Positions 8,594 through 18,185 of a DNA stretch of 64,000 nt are shown here, one piece after another. The number at the start of each line of letters is the position of its first letter. Position 1 is the stretch's first letter. Source of the stretch: an uncultured Thioclava sp. (GTDB taxonomy: Bacteria; Pseudomonadota; Alphaproteobacteria; Rhodobacterales; Rhodobacteraceae); the NCBI RefSeq assembly GCF_913064665.1, contig NZ_CAJYBT010000005.1:1-64000 (forward strand). The letters run 5' to 3'. Both the position numbers and the translations under genes were made by a program. The notes under the pieces are model-generated. The model was not told where the DNA came from, searched no databases, and saw only the letters and a list, made by a program, of their open reading frames with translations.

Positions 8594-9568
8594 TTGGCCA
8601 AAAACCGCGATAACGAGGATTATCTTGGCCCGCTGCGCCGCGTGGGCGTGGCGCTTTTGGCGCTGTTTTTGCTGATCCTATTTCTGATCTGGCGCATCGA
8701 CAGCCCCCGGATGGAGCGCGTGCGCTCGGCCCTTGTGGACCGCTTTGTGCCCAGTTTTGACTGGGTCATGGCGCCCGTCGGGAAGCTGACGGATATGGTC
8801 GAGGGGTTCCAGTCCTACGCCCGCATCTACGAGCAGAACCAGGAATTGCGCCGCGAATTGCAGCAGATGAAAAGCTGGAAAGAGGCGGCCGTTCAGCTTG
8901 AACAGCAAAACGCCAAGCTGCTGGCGCAAAACAAGGTGCGGCTTGACCCGAAACTCACCAGCGTGTCGGGGCGCGTGCTGGCCGATAGCGGCTCGCCATT
9001 TCGCAAATCGGTGCTTCTGAATGTCGGGCAGCGCGACGGGATCGTTGATGGCTGGGCGACGATGGACGGGCTGGGGCTCGTCGGGCGGATCTCGGGCGTG
9101 GGCAAATCCACCAGCCGGGTGTTGCTGCTCACCGATGCCTCCAGCCGGATCCCGATCAGCATTCCCGCCTCGGGACAGAACGCAATTTTGGCAGGCGATA
9201 ACTCGCCCTACCCGGTGATCGACTTCCTTGAACATCCCGAGCGCGTACGCCCCGGTGACCGGGTGATTTCCTCGGGGGATGGCGGAGTATTTCCTGCCGG
9301 GCTGCTGGTGGGGCAGATCTTTCAGGGGCGCGACAAGCGGATGCGGGTGCGCCTTGCCGCCGATTACGAGCGGCTTGATTTCTTGCGCGTGCTGCGCTCG
9401 CACCCCGCCGAAAAGATTGACTCCGTTGGCAGTCTGATCGCGCCAGATCCCGCGCTGATTGAACGCGAAGCCGCGCAAAAGGCGCGCGCCGAGGCCAGCG
9501 AGGGCGCGCTGCAACCCGAAGATGGCACCGATAATGGAGGCGATGGGAGCGGGGCGGCCAGCCAATGA
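8594..9568 (+). CDS. mreC: Rod shape-determining protein MreC (TTG start)
   Basis: A 324-residue MreC, the periplasmic partner that links MreB and MreD to the cell-wall synthases. One membrane helix lies at about residues 15-37, followed by a coiled coil at about 65-115 (QNQELRRELQQMK...) and the double beta-barrel domain with the family motif SSGDGGVFPAGL. The C-terminal 45 residues are Ala/Glu/Gly-rich. The start is TTG at 8594, preceded by GGAGACG; it is needed to include the conserved N-terminal segment MAKNRDNEDY before the helix. The stop overlaps the mreD ATG. Confidence 0.95.
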   Translation: MAKNRDNEDYLGPLRRVGVALLALFLLILFLIWRIDSPRMERVRSALVDRFVPSFDWVMAPVGKLTDMVEGFQSYARIYEQNQELRRELQQMKSWKEAAVQLEQQNAKLLAQNKVRLDPKLTSVSGRVLADSGSPFRKSVLLNVGQRDGIVDGWATMDGLGLVGRISGVGKSTSRVLLLTDASSRIPISIPASGQNAILAGDNSPYPVIDFLEHPERVRPGDRVISSGDGGVFPAGLLVGQIFQGRDKRMRVRLAADYERLDFLRVLRSHPAEKIDSVGSLIAPDPALIEREAAQKARAEASEGALQPEDGTDNGGDGSGAASQ

Positions 9569-10104
9569 TTGATCCGCTCACCAGCCGCCGTCTGCGCTAT
9601 CGCGCGCTTTATGTCGCGATAGCGCTGGTGCTGATTTTCGTGCGCTTGCTGCCGGTCGATCATGCGCCCGGCGGTTTGCCCGGCCCCGATTTGACGCTGG
9701 CGATCACGCTGGCTTGGTTGCTGCGTCGGCCCGAATATGTGCCCGCTCTCCTGATCGTGGCGGTCTTTTTACTCGAGGATATGTTATTCTGGCGTCCAAT
9801 CGGGCTTTGGGCGCTTATCGTTCTGGGCGCGACCGAATTTTTACGCGCCCGCGAGGAATCCTTGCGCGATTTGCCCTTTGCGCTGGAATGGGCGCTGCTT
9901 GCGGCGATCTTGATCGCGATGATGGTGGTCAAGCGGGTGGTGCTGGTGATGGTGCTGCTGGATCAGCCCTCGCTCGGGTTGGAGCTGTTCCAGATGTTGA
10001 TGACACTGGCGGCCTACCCGTTCGTGGTGCTGGTGTCGCGCGTCGGATTTGGGTTGCGCCGCGCGGCTCCGGGTGAAGTCGATGCCTTTGGGCATAGGTT
10101 GTAG
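9565..10104 (+). CDS. mreD: Rod shape-determining protein MreD
   Basis: A 179-residue integral membrane protein with about five hydrophobic segments. MreD joins the MreB-MreC-PBP2-RodA complex. The primary sequence is weakly conserved, so the call rests on size, topology and position: the ATGA overlap with mreC and the 15-base gap before mrdA are diagnostic. An acidic patch before the C-terminus (PGEVDAFGHRL) is on the cytoplasmic side. Confidence 0.9.
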   Translation: MIDPLTSRRLRYRALYVAIALVLIFVRLLPVDHAPGGLPGPDLTLAITLAWLLRRPEYVPALLIVAVFLLEDMLFWRPIGLWALIVLGATEFLRAREESLRDLPFALEWALLAAILIAMMVVKRVVLVMVLLDQPSLGLELFQMLMTLAAYPFVVLVSRVGFGLRRAAPGEVDAFGHRL

Positions 10105-10119
10105 AGAAAGGGGTCAGCA

Positions 10120-12069
10120 ATGAGACGATCCCCGAAAGAAACGCAAGAAAGCACCCGCCGCATCACGCGCCGCGGGCTGATGCTGGGTGGCGCGCAATTG
10201 GCTGTGGTCGCGGTACTGGCCGCGCGGATGCGCAAGATGCAGCTTGAGGATGCCAATCAGTATCGGCTGCTCGCCGAGGGGAACTCGGTCAAGATCCGGC
10301 TGATCCCGCCTGCGCGTGGGCTCATTTATGATCGCAACGGCGTGTTGCTGGCAGGCAATGAGCAGAATTACCGCGTCACGATCACACGCGAGGATAGCGA
10401 TGATGTCGAAGCCACGCTCAGCGAACTGCGCCGCCTCGTGCCGATTACCGATAGCGATGCGGCGGACATTCTGCACGATATTCGCCGCCGCCCCCCGACC
10501 ACTCCGGTGACAGTTGCCGATCGTCTGAGTTGGGATGAATTCTCGCGCGTGGCAGTCAACAGCCCCTCTTTGCCCGGCGTGAACCCCGATGTCGGCCTGT
10601 CGCGAAACTACCCGCGCCGCGACGATTTCGCCCATGTCGCGGGCTATGTCGGCCCGGTCTCTGACTATGACCTGAGCAAGATGGATGACCCCGACCCGCT
10701 GTTGCTGATCCCGAAATTCCAGCTTGGCAAAACCGGGATCGAGGCCAAGGAAGAAAGCGTGCTGCGCGGTCAGGCCGGGCAGCGCCGGATCGAGGTGAAC
10801 TCGGCAGGGCGCGAGATGCGCGAGCTGTCGCGCGAGCCTGGCAAGCCGGGTGAGAACCTGCAACTGACCCTCGATTACCGGCTGCAGAACTACGCGCTCA
10901 AGCGGTTGGAAAATGAATCCGCCGCCACCGTGTTGATCGACGTGACCAATGGGGATGTGCTGGCCTGTGCTTCGGCACCGTCGTTTGATCCCAATATGTT
11001 CGTGCGCGGCATCTCGGTGGCCGAATACCAGACGCTCACGCAGGATGACCACCGCCCCTTGGCCGATAAATCGGTGCAGGGTCTCTATCCGCCGGGGTCC
11101 ACCTATAAAATGGTGACCGCGCTGGCCGCGCTTGAGGCCGGGCTTGTGACGCCCAATGAAACCGTCTGGTGTCCGGGTTATGTCGAGATTGCGGGACGGC
11201 GGTTTCACTGCTGGAAACGCGCCGGACACGGCCATGTCGATATGACCAAAAGCATGGAGCAAAGCTGCGACGTCTATTACTATGAGATGTCGCAACGCAT
11301 CGGTATCGACAAGATGAGCGACATGGCCAAACGGCTGGGCATCGGCGTGCGCCCCGACCTTCCGATGTCGGCCGTCAAAGAGGGCGTGGCCCCCAACAAA
11401 GAGTGGAAAAAAGAGCGCTACGGCAAAGAGTGGCTGATCGGGGACACCGCCAATGCCGCGATCGGTCAGGGCTATGTGCTGGCATCACCGATGCATCTTG
11501 CGATCATGACGGCGCGCATCGCAAGTGGCAAAAAGGTCGAGCCGCGCCTGATCCGCACCCGCGACGGGATCGAGCAGCCGGTGCGCGTCAGCGACGATCT
11601 CGACATCCCCAAGGCCTATCTCGATGATGTCCGCAAGGGCATGACGGCAGTGGTGAACTCATCGCGCGGGACGGGACGCGGCTCACGCATCGCGATGGCG
11701 GAATGGAAGATGGCAGGCAAATCGGGCACCAGCCAAGTGCGCAACATCTCCAAGGCCGAGCGGGCGCGCGGTGTGATCCGCAACGACCAGTTGCCCTGGG
11801 ATCAGCGCGACCACGCGCTGTTCGTCGCCTTCGCCCCGATCGACAATCCGCGTTACGCGGTCTCGGTGGTGGTCGAACATGGCTCGGGCGGGTCGGTGGC
11901 CGCAGCGCCGATCGCGCGCGATGTCTTGCTGTTCGCGCTCGCCGGTGGCCTTCCCCCGGATGAGGCTTACCCCTCTAGCGCGCGCGCCAAGGCCCAGGCG
12001 TTGAATGCCTCGCTGGATCTAGTCGACCCGGAAACCGTGCAAAAACCACAGGCGAAGTCGCGCGCATGA
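10120..12069 (+). CDS. mrdA: Penicillin-binding protein 2 (elongation transpeptidase)
   Basis: A 649-residue class B PBP that cross-links peptidoglycan during lateral wall growth. A signal-anchor helix (about residues 20-37) follows a basic N-terminus. The pedestal domain begins with LIPPARGLIYDRNG. The transpeptidase domain has STYK with the active Ser near residue 327, an SxN-type motif in the middle, and KSGTS near residue 534. The C-terminal tail is hydrophilic. It overlaps mrdB by 4 bases, so the synthase pair is translationally coupled. Confidence 0.97.
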   Translation: MRRSPKETQESTRRITRRGLMLGGAQLAVVAVLAARMRKMQLEDANQYRLLAEGNSVKIRLIPPARGLIYDRNGVLLAGNEQNYRVTITREDSDDVEATLSELRRLVPITDSDAADILHDIRRRPPTTPVTVADRLSWDEFSRVAVNSPSLPGVNPDVGLSRNYPRRDDFAHVAGYVGPVSDYDLSKMDDPDPLLLIPKFQLGKTGIEAKEESVLRGQAGQRRIEVNSAGREMRELSREPGKPGENLQLTLDYRLQNYALKRLENESAATVLIDVTNGDVLACASAPSFDPNMFVRGISVAEYQTLTQDDHRPLADKSVQGLYPPGSTYKMVTALAALEAGLVTPNETVWCPGYVEIAGRRFHCWKRAGHGHVDMTKSMEQSCDVYYYEMSQRIGIDKMSDMAKRLGIGVRPDLPMSAVKEGVAPNKEWKKERYGKEWLIGDTANAAIGQGYVLASPMHLAIMTARIASGKKVEPRLIRTRDGIEQPVRVSDDLDIPKAYLDDVRKGMTAVVNSSRGTGRGSRIAMAEWKMAGKSGTSQVRNISKAERARGVIRNDQLPWDQRDHALFVAFAPIDNPRYAVSVVVEHGSGGSVAAAPIARDVLLFALAGGLPPDEAYPSSARAKAQALNASLDLVDPETVQKPQAKSRA

Positions 12070-13211
12070 GCTATCTCGAATCCAACCTCAAGACCGTGCC
12101 AACGGGCTGGCGCAAACTGTTTTACATGAACTGGCCGCTGGTGGTTTTGCTGACCGCCGTCGCCTCGGCCGGGTTCTTGATGCTGTATTCGGTGGCGGGC
12201 GGCAACATTCACACTTGGGCCGAACCGCAGATGAAGCGCTTTGCCTTGGGCATGGTTGCGATGTTCGTCGTCGCCTTCGTACCGATCTGGTTTTGGCGTA
12301 ACGTCTCGGCGGTCGCCTATATCATCGCGCTCTTGCTGCTGGTCGCGGTGGAACTGTTCGGCGCAATCGGCATGGGCGCGCAGCGCTGGCTGGAAATCGG
12401 GCCGATCCGCATTCAACCCTCAGAGCTGATGAAAATCACCCTCGTGATGCTACTGGCGGCCTATTATGATTGGCTGCCGGTCGAGAAAGTCTCGCGCCCG
12501 CAATGGGTTTTGGTGCCTGCACTGATCATCCTTGTTCCGACCTTCCTCGTGCTCGCCCAGCCCGATCTGGGTACGGCGGTGATGTTGGTATTGGGCGGGG
12601 CCTTCGTGATGTTCGCAGCCGGGGTTTCCTTGTGGTATTTCGGCACGGTGGTGGCACTGGTGGTGGCACTGGTCTTTGGCGTAATGGAAAGCCGGGGCAC
12701 CGATTGGCAGTTGCTGCATGACTATCAATACAAGCGCGTCGACACCTTCCTTGACCCCGGCAGCGACCCGCTGGGTGCGGGCTATAACATCATGCAAGCG
12801 CAGATCGCGCTGGGGTCTGGGGGCTGGTCGGGGCGTGGCTTTATGCAAGGCACGCAATCGCGGCTGAACTTCCTGCCCGAGAAACACACCGATTTCATCT
12901 TTACCACCTTGGCCGAGGAGTTCGGCTTTGTCGGCGCGTTTTCTTTGCTGGTGCTCTATGCCGGGATCATCGGTTTCGCGCTTTATACCGCGATGGCGAC
13001 CAAGGACCGCTTTGCCTCATTGCTGAGTTTTGGGGTCGCGGGGACGTTCTTTTTCTTCTTCGCGATCAATATGGCGATGGTGATGGGGTTGATGCCCGTG
13101 GTGGGCGTTCCGCTGCCCTTGGTCAGTTACGGAGGCACTGCGATGATGATCTTGCTGGCGGCCTTTGGGCTGGTGCAAAGCGCGCATATTCACAGACCGA
13201 GGCAGGGATGA
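12066..13211 (+). CDS. mrdB: Peptidoglycan glycosyltransferase RodA
   Basis: A 381-residue SEDS-family polytopic membrane protein with about ten helices. RodA polymerises lipid II glycan strands with PBP2. Family signatures include QPDLGTAV near residue 162, the loop with the catalytic Asp region (EKHTDFIFTTLAEEFGF) and the C-terminal GVPLPLVSYGGTAM motif. The start overlaps mrdA by 4 bases and the end overlaps the next gene by 4 bases. Confidence 0.97.
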   Translation: MSYLESNLKTVPTGWRKLFYMNWPLVVLLTAVASAGFLMLYSVAGGNIHTWAEPQMKRFALGMVAMFVVAFVPIWFWRNVSAVAYIIALLLLVAVELFGAIGMGAQRWLEIGPIRIQPSELMKITLVMLLAAYYDWLPVEKVSRPQWVLVPALIILVPTFLVLAQPDLGTAVMLVLGGAFVMFAAGVSLWYFGTVVALVVALVFGVMESRGTDWQLLHDYQYKRVDTFLDPGSDPLGAGYNIMQAQIALGSGGWSGRGFMQGTQSRLNFLPEKHTDFIFTTLAEEFGFVGAFSLLVLYAGIIGFALYTAMATKDRFASLLSFGVAGTFFFFFAINMAMVMGLMPVVGVPLPLVSYGGTAMMILLAAFGLVQSAHIHRPRQG

Positions 13212-14149
13212 TCCGGGTTCTTTTTGCCGATCGGGCCGAGAATTGGCCGCGCTATGAGGCTCCGTTGGCGCATGCCCTCGCGCAGGCCGGAGTGAGGGCG
13301 GAAATCGTGCTGCCCGATGCGGCCGCGCCCGACAGCATCGACTATATCGTCTATTCCCCGATGGGCCCGGTGCAGGATTTCACGCCCTTCACTCGCGCCA
13401 AAGCGGTGCTCAACCTTTGGGCCGGGGTCGAGCGCGTGGTGGGCAATAAAACCCTGACCCAGCCGCTGTGCCGGATGGTCGATGACGGGCTGGAACGCGG
13501 CATGGTCGAATATGTGACCGGGCATGTGCTGCGCTATCATCTGGGGTTGGATGCGACGCTGGCGCAACAAGACGGGATCTGGCGCCACGATGACGGCGTG
13601 CCGCCACTGGCGCGCAATCGCCGCGTCGTGATGCTGGGGCTAGGGGCGCTTGGCGCGGCCTGCGCGCAGACTTTGTCGGGTCTTGGTTTTGACGTGACGG
13701 GGTGGAGCCGTAGCCCGAAGCAGATCGCAGGCATCGCCTGTCTGGACGGAGCCGCGGGTTTGCGACAGGCGCTATCGCACGCCGAGATCCTTGTCTCCCT
13801 TCTGCCCGACACGCCCGAAACGTCCAATCTGCTGAACGCGCAGACGCTGGCGTTGCTGCCCAAAGGGGCGGCGATCATTAACCCCGGTCGCGGCACGCTG
13901 ATCGACGATGCGGCGCTGCTGGCTGCGCTTGATGCGGGGCAGATCGGCCATGCGACGCTGGATGTATTTCGTGTCGAACCTCTGCCTCCCGCGCACCCCT
14001 ATTGGGCCCATCCGCGCGTCACCGTCACACCTCATATTGCAGCGGAAAGCCGGGCAGAAACCGCTGCACAGGTCGTGGCCGAAAACATTCGGCGCAGTGA
14101 GACGGGCGAGGCGTTGTTATATTTGATCGATCGCGCGCGCGGGTATTGA
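13208..14149 (+). CDS. ghrA: Glyoxylate/hydroxypyruvate reductase (GhrA-like)
   Basis: A 313-residue D-2-hydroxyacid dehydrogenase of the GhrA type, reducing glyoxylate or hydroxypyruvate with NAD(P)H. The Rossmann motif is GLGALGAACAQTL near residue 143, the conserved NPGRGTLID segment carries the substrate Arg, and the C-terminal PHIAAES supplies the catalytic His. It overlaps rodA by 4 bases, so it is co-transcribed with the elongasome genes though metabolically unrelated. The substrate within the family is inferred. Confidence 0.85.
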   Translation: MIRVLFADRAENWPRYEAPLAHALAQAGVRAEIVLPDAAAPDSIDYIVYSPMGPVQDFTPFTRAKAVLNLWAGVERVVGNKTLTQPLCRMVDDGLERGMVEYVTGHVLRYHLGLDATLAQQDGIWRHDDGVPPLARNRRVVMLGLGALGAACAQTLSGLGFDVTGWSRSPKQIAGIACLDGAAGLRQALSHAEILVSLLPDTPETSNLLNAQTLALLPKGAAIINPGRGTLIDDAALLAALDAGQIGHATLDVFRVEPLPPAHPYWAHPRVTVTPHIAAESRAETAAQVVAENIRRSETGEALLYLIDRARGY

Positions 14150-14153
14150 GCGG

Positions 14154-14204
14154 CTGGGGGTTTCACACCCCCAGACCCCCGTGGAGTATTTCGCGCTAGA
14201 TGAA
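14154..14204 (+). repeat. Dispersed terminator-like repeat, copy 2 (long form)
   Basis: CTGGGGG (14154-14160) pairs with CCCCCAG (14168-14174), followed by ACCCCCGTGGAGTATTTCGCGCTAGATGAAA. It lies 4 bases after the ghrA stop and a few bases before the convergent hisG stop, so it probably ends ghrA transcription. The stem and the ATATTT/AGTATTT tail match the element embedded in xdhB at 24436. Confidence 0.75.
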
Positions 14205-14206
14205 AT

Positions 14207-14908
14207 TCAAAGCTTAGCTGCGTCGAGCCCAAGTTGATGGACAAGTACGGCAAAATCGCCTTGCTGGCCCGTCCAATCGGCGGCGCGCGCGGCAAACAGC
14301 GTGGCCTGACTTTGATGGATCAACCCATCCGACAGGATTTTGAGGTGATTGGCGCGCAGAGTTTCGCCCGAGGAGGTGATATCGGCAATCGCCTCGGCCG
14401 TGAGATTGGCGATCGTGCCTTCGGTCGCGCCCTGGCTGTCAACCAGCTGCCAGTCAGCCACGCCTTGCCGCGTCAGGAAATCGCGCACGAGGCGGTGGTA
14501 TTTCGTCGCAATCCGCAGCCGGAACCCATGGGTTGCACGAAAGCGATGCGCCACCGCGTCTAGGTCTTCGAGGCAATCGACATCGGCCCAGCAATCGGGC
14601 ACCGCGATGATCAGATCGGCATAGCCAAAGCCCATCGGCGCAAGGCTTGTCACCTGACTGTCCCAATCAGCGAGCTTTTCGCGCACGAGATCCGAACCGG
14701 TCACCCCCAGATGGATGCGCCCGGCCGCCAGTTCACGCGGGATTTCGCCCGCTGACAGCAGCACAAGGCTGACGCCTTCAGCGCCCTCGACCGCACCGGC
14801 ATATTCGCGCTCGGACCCGCTGCGTTTGAGCGTGATGCCGCGATTGCCAAACCACTCAAACGTTTTTTCCATGAGCCGCCCCTTGGAGGGCACGCCGAGT
14901 TTGATCAT
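14207..14908 (-). CDS. hisG: ATP phosphoribosyltransferase, short form
   Basis: A 233-residue catalytic HisG that joins ATP and PRPP to start histidine synthesis. It lacks the C-terminal ACT-like domain of long HisG, which fits the presence of hisZ immediately upstream. Motifs are the N-terminal LGVPSKGRL and the PRPP loop ATEGTIANL near residue 165. The start overlaps hisZ by 4 bases. The activity needs a hetero-octamer with HisZ in this class. Confidence 0.95.
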   Translation of the reverse strand: MIKLGVPSKGRLMEKTFEWFGNRGITLKRSGSEREYAGAVEGAEGVSLVLLSAGEIPRELAAGRIHLGVTGSDLVREKLADWDSQVTSLAPMGFGYADLIIAVPDCWADVDCLEDLDAVAHRFRATHGFRLRIATKYHRLVRDFLTRQGVADWQLVDSQGATEGTIANLTAEAIADITSSGETLRANHLKILSDGLIHQSQATLFAARAADWTGQQGDFAVLVHQLGLDAAKL

Positions 14909-15975
14909 AGCACCCCCTCCAGATCGGCCAAAAGCCCGGCGCGGATCATGCCGCCCACTGCCGGGATTTCGCGCCCCTGCCCCAATTGGCGGGTCAGCGC
15001 GTCATAGCGCCCGCCAATCGCCACCGGCGGTAGGACCGGGTCGGGGGCCGCGAAGGAAAAGACGAAGCCGTCGTAATATTCCATCGTGGAGCGGCCATGG
15101 CTGGCGTCAAAATGCAGATTATCCAGCGCGATCCCGTTGGCGGCAAGCGCGCTCAGGCGGCGCTGCAGCCGCGCGATCGCGGGTTCAAGCGCAGGTATCT
15201 TGAGCGCGCGCAGATGGTCAGGCGCGCTGTCAGCGCGGCAGCGCAGGGCTGCGAGCGCGTTGAGGGCGTTGACCGAGGCGGCGGGCAGCGCAGGCGCGGC
15301 GGCATCGGCTTGCAGGGCGGCAATACGGGCCTCCATTTCGCCCTGTTGGCGCAGGCCGATCCAAGGGCGATCCGAGCGCGCACCCGCAAGCAATTCGGCG
15401 CGCGCCTTTGGCACCGCAATTTGACCGCTATAGCGCGCAAGCAGGTGCTGAAACCGCTTGGGCCGCCAGATGTGACGCGCAAGTGCCGCCTTGCGTTCGG
15501 GCAAGGTATCAAGCCCGTCCACGGCCGCGCGCAACAGGCCCATATCCCCGATCGTGGCCGACAGGGTGAGACGGGAAAGGATGTTGGAGAACAACGCGAA
15601 CACTTCGGCATCGGCGGCTTCGGGATCGGCGCGGTCGAAAATCTCGAAACCGGCCTGAAAATATTCATTGCTGCGCGCGGCCCCGCGATGGTCCTGACGG
15701 CGGAAAACTTCGCCCGCATAGGCGTAACGCGCGGGTTCCGCACCATCGGCCATATGCGCCTGCACGACGGGCACGGTGAAATCCGGGCGTAGCATCATCT
15801 CGCCGCGCAAAGGGTCGGCGGTGACATAGGCGCGCGCGCGGATATCTTCGCCGTAGAGGTCCAGAAGCGCCTCGGCGGGTTGCAGGATGTCGGGGGTGAC
15901 TTCGACAGCGCCAGCCCTGAGGAACGCGTCAAGCAGGCGGGCGGCCATCGCCCTTGATTGCGCCTTGTCGGCCAT
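14905..15975 (-). CDS. hisZ: ATP phosphoribosyltransferase regulatory subunit
   Basis: A 356-residue HisZ, a paralogue of the histidyl-tRNA synthetase catalytic core that lacks aminoacylation activity and binds histidine as regulator of HisG. Class II features remain: the RPDFTVPV segment (motif 2 region), GEVFRRQD, and a late GGRYD motif. It sits 3 bases downstream of hisS and overlaps hisG, forming hisS-hisZ-hisG. Confidence 0.93.
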   Translation of the reverse strand: MADKAQSRAMAARLLDAFLRAGAVEVTPDILQPAEALLDLYGEDIRARAYVTADPLRGEMMLRPDFTVPVVQAHMADGAEPARYAYAGEVFRRQDHRGAARSNEYFQAGFEIFDRADPEAADAEVFALFSNILSRLTLSATIGDMGLLRAAVDGLDTLPERKAALARHIWRPKRFQHLLARYSGQIAVPKARAELLAGARSDRPWIGLRQQGEMEARIAALQADAAAPALPAASVNALNALAALRCRADSAPDHLRALKIPALEPAIARLQRRLSALAANGIALDNLHFDASHGRSTMEYYDGFVFSFAAPDPVLPPVAIGGRYDALTRQLGQGREIPAVGGMIRAGLLADLEGVL

Positions 15976-15978
15976 GGA

Positions 15979-17478
15979 TCAGCCCTCGTAGCGCGCAAGG
16001 ATCTCTTGCACTTTTTCAACCATTTCGCTGGTCGGAACCTCGAACTGCGCGGGTTGGGATTTCCATTCTTCAACTGTTGCGTCTTGGGCGATCTTTGCGC
16101 CAAGGATCAGATCCTTGACCTGCACCACGCCGCGCTCGGCCTCATCACCACCTTGGATGATCGCCACAGGGCTTTGGCGTTTATCGGCATATTTGAGCTG
16201 GTTGCCGAAGTTTTTCGGATTGCCCAGATAGACCTCGGCGCGGATGCCAGCCCCGCGCAGTTGCGCAGCCATTGCCATGTAATCGCCCATCCGGTCGCGA
16301 TCCATCACGGTCACCACGACCGGGCCTTGCTCGGTTCCGCCCAAGCGGCCCTTGGCGCGCAGCGCGGCCAGCAGACGATCCACCCCGATAGAGACGCCAG
16401 TGGCGGGCACGGCCTGACCGGTGAAGCGCTTGACCAGATCGTCATAGCGCCCGCCCCCCGCGACAGAGCCGAAGCTGCGCTTGCGGCCCTTCTCGTCGAG
16501 GATTTCGAAGGTCAGCTCGGCCTCGAAGACCGGGCCGGTGTAATAGCCAAGGCCGCGCACGACCGAGGGGTCGATCACGATGCGGTCGGGGCCGTAGCCT
16601 TGCGCGTCAAGCAATTGGGCGATCTGTTCGAGTTCGGCCACGCCTTCGGCGCCCAAATCCGACCCGACGACGAGATCACGCAGCCGCGCGCAGGTCGCAG
16701 CGTTATCGGCGCGCTTGGCTTCCATGAAGCCCATCACCGTGTCGGCCTGCGCGTCAGATAGCCCCGCGCCCTTGGTGAAATCGCCCGATTCATCCATCCG
16801 GCCCGGGCCGATCAGCGCACGCACGCCCTCCTCGCCGAACTTGTCGAATTTGTCGATGGCGCGCAGGACGGTGCCGCGCTCGGCCTCAAATTTCGACGGA
16901 TCGGAGGGGTCAAGAACGCCCGCGACCTCCATCACGCCATTCAGGACCTTGCGGTTGTTCACCCGCACCACGTAATCGCCGCGCTCGATGCCCACGGCTT
17001 CCAGCGCATCTGCCAGCATGGCGCAAATCTCGGCATCCGCAGCCACCGAGGGCGCGCCCACCGTATCCGCATCACATTGATAAAACTGGCGAAAACGGCC
17101 CGGTCCGGGTTTCTCATTGCGCCAGACCGGGCCCATCGTGTAGCGCCGATAGGGGCTGGGCAGGTCATTGCGATATTGCGCGGCCACGCGCGCGAGCGGC
17201 GCGGTCATGTCATAGCGCAGCGCCAGCCATTTGCCGTCGTCATCCTCTTGCCAAGCGAACACGCCCCCATTTGGGCGGTCCACATCGGGGAGGAATTTTC
17301 CCAGCGCCTCGACCGTCTCGATGGCCGAAGTTTCCAGCGCCTCAAACCCATGCGCGCGATAGACCCGCGCGATCGCGTCGAGCATCTCGGCCCGCTCGGT
17401 CACCTCGGCGCCGAAATAGTCGCGAAAGCCTTTCGGGGCTTCTGCGCGCGGGCGGGGCTGTTTTTTCTCTTTGGCCAT
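15979..17478 (-). CDS. hisS: Histidyl-tRNA synthetase
   Basis: A 499-residue class II aminoacyl-tRNA synthetase that charges tRNA-His. Class II signatures are [29 protein letters not shown] and GGGRYDDL, followed by the anticodon-binding domain from about residue 400. It is longer than the E. coli enzyme, as is usual in alphaproteobacteria. The ATG at 17478 ([10 protein letters not shown]) is preferred over upstream codons because the coding signal begins there. hisZ follows after 3 bases. Confidence 0.96.
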   Translation of the reverse strand: MAKEKKQPRPRAEAPKGFRDYFGAEVTERAEMLDAIARVYRAHGFEALETSAIETVEALGKFLPDVDRPNGGVFAWQEDDDGKWLALRYDMTAPLARVAAQYRNDLPSPYRRYTMGPVWRNEKPGPGRFRQFYQCDADTVGAPSVAADAEICAMLADALEAVGIERGDYVVRVNNRKVLNGVMEVAGVLDPSDPSKFEAERGTVLRAIDKFDKFGEEGVRALIGPGRMDESGDFTKGAGLSDAQADTVMGFMEAKRADNAATCARLRDLVVGSDLGAEGVAELEQIAQLLDAQGYGPDRIVIDPSVVRGLGYYTGPVFEAELTFEILDEKGRKRSFGSVAGGGRYDDLVKRFTGQAVPATGVSIGVDRLLAALRAKGRLGGTEQGPVVVTVMDRDRMGDYMAMAAQLRGAGIRAEVYLGNPKNFGNQLKYADKRQSPVAIIQGGDEAERGVVQVKDLILGAKIAQDATVEEWKSQPAQFEVPTSEMVEKVQEILARYEG

Positions 17479-17553
17479 TGGCTTGCACCTGATCTGATCT
17501 CGCGCGAGGGTGTAGCCCAAGGGGCAGGCCCCGGCAAGCGATAGGGACAACAG

Positions 17554-17760
17554 ATGCAGGATCGAGTGGAACGGGCAGAAGAACAGATCGCCCATCTCAG
17601 CAAGATGGTGGAGGATCTTTCGGATGTGGCGGTCGAGCAATCGCGCCGGATCGAGCGATTGGAACGCCAGTTGGGCCTGATGATGGAGCGCGAGGCAGAA
17701 CGTGAATTTGACAGCGGCGGCTCGGTTCCGCTGGCCGATCAGAAGCCGCCCCATTGGTAA
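17554..17760 (+). CDS. slyX: SlyX-family protein
   Basis: A 68-residue protein that is almost one continuous coiled coil (about residues 5-48: heptads of Leu/Ile/Val with Glu/Arg), ending in the PPHW that marks the SlyX family (usually PPHY/W). Its biochemical role is unknown. AGGGACAACAG precedes the ATG. It is divergent from hisS with a 75-base gap. Confidence 0.85.
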   Translation: MQDRVERAEEQIAHLSKMVEDLSDVAVEQSRRIERLERQLGLMMEREAEREFDSGGSVPLADQKPPHW

Positions 17761-17762
17761 AG

Positions 17763-18185
17763 ATGCGCGCGCTTTGGGCCTTTGGGGCGACCTTGATCAG
17801 CTTGCAAATGCTGGTCTATTTCGGCCTGCTGATATGGCCCGGCGAGACTGACTTGCACGGCGCGATGGTGCGGTTCTCGGCATGGCAGGCGACGGGGGCG
17901 CTGGTGGTGCAGATCTTTGCGCTGCTGCCCCTTTTGATCGTGCTGATCTGGCAATTTCGCCACCACACGCAGGCGCGGCTATTGCTGGGTGGGGCGCTGA
18001 TTTTAAGCGCCGCTTTGGTGGTCTGCGCGTGGATTGAGCTGTGGTTGATCGAGGCGGCGCTGGCCGATTTGGTCAATATGGCGGATCGCGCACGGCAACT
18101 TGTTATCTTGCGCTGGGCTGAGGCCGCGCTTGCGTTTTGCGCGGCGATCACCTTGCGGCTGGGCTATGTCTCGGGCGCGCTTTAG
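17763..18185 (+). CDS. Small four-helix membrane protein, unknown function
   Basis: A 140-residue protein with four hydrophobic segments (about residues 6-28, 43-65, 72-95 and 112-135). I do not recognise a family. The ATG at 17763 is used; a TTG at 17754 overlapping the slyX end is an alternative, and neither has a strong ribosome-binding site. It follows slyX almost directly, so the two are probably co-transcribed, and its stop overlaps the convergent dnaE stop by 4 bases. Confidence 0.65.
   Translation: MRALWAFGATLISLQMLVYFGLLIWPGETDLHGAMVRFSAWQATGALVVQIFALLPLLIVLIWQFRHHTQARLLLGGALILSAALVVCAWIELWLIEAALADLVNMADRARQLVILRWAEAALAFCAAITLRLGYVSGAL

Noticed and set aside
9281-9297. GGCGGAGTATTTCC in mreC as another repeat copy
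   Set aside because: It encodes the conserved MreC motif GDGGVFPAG and lacks both the palindrome and the AGATGAAA tail, so the likeness is coincidental.
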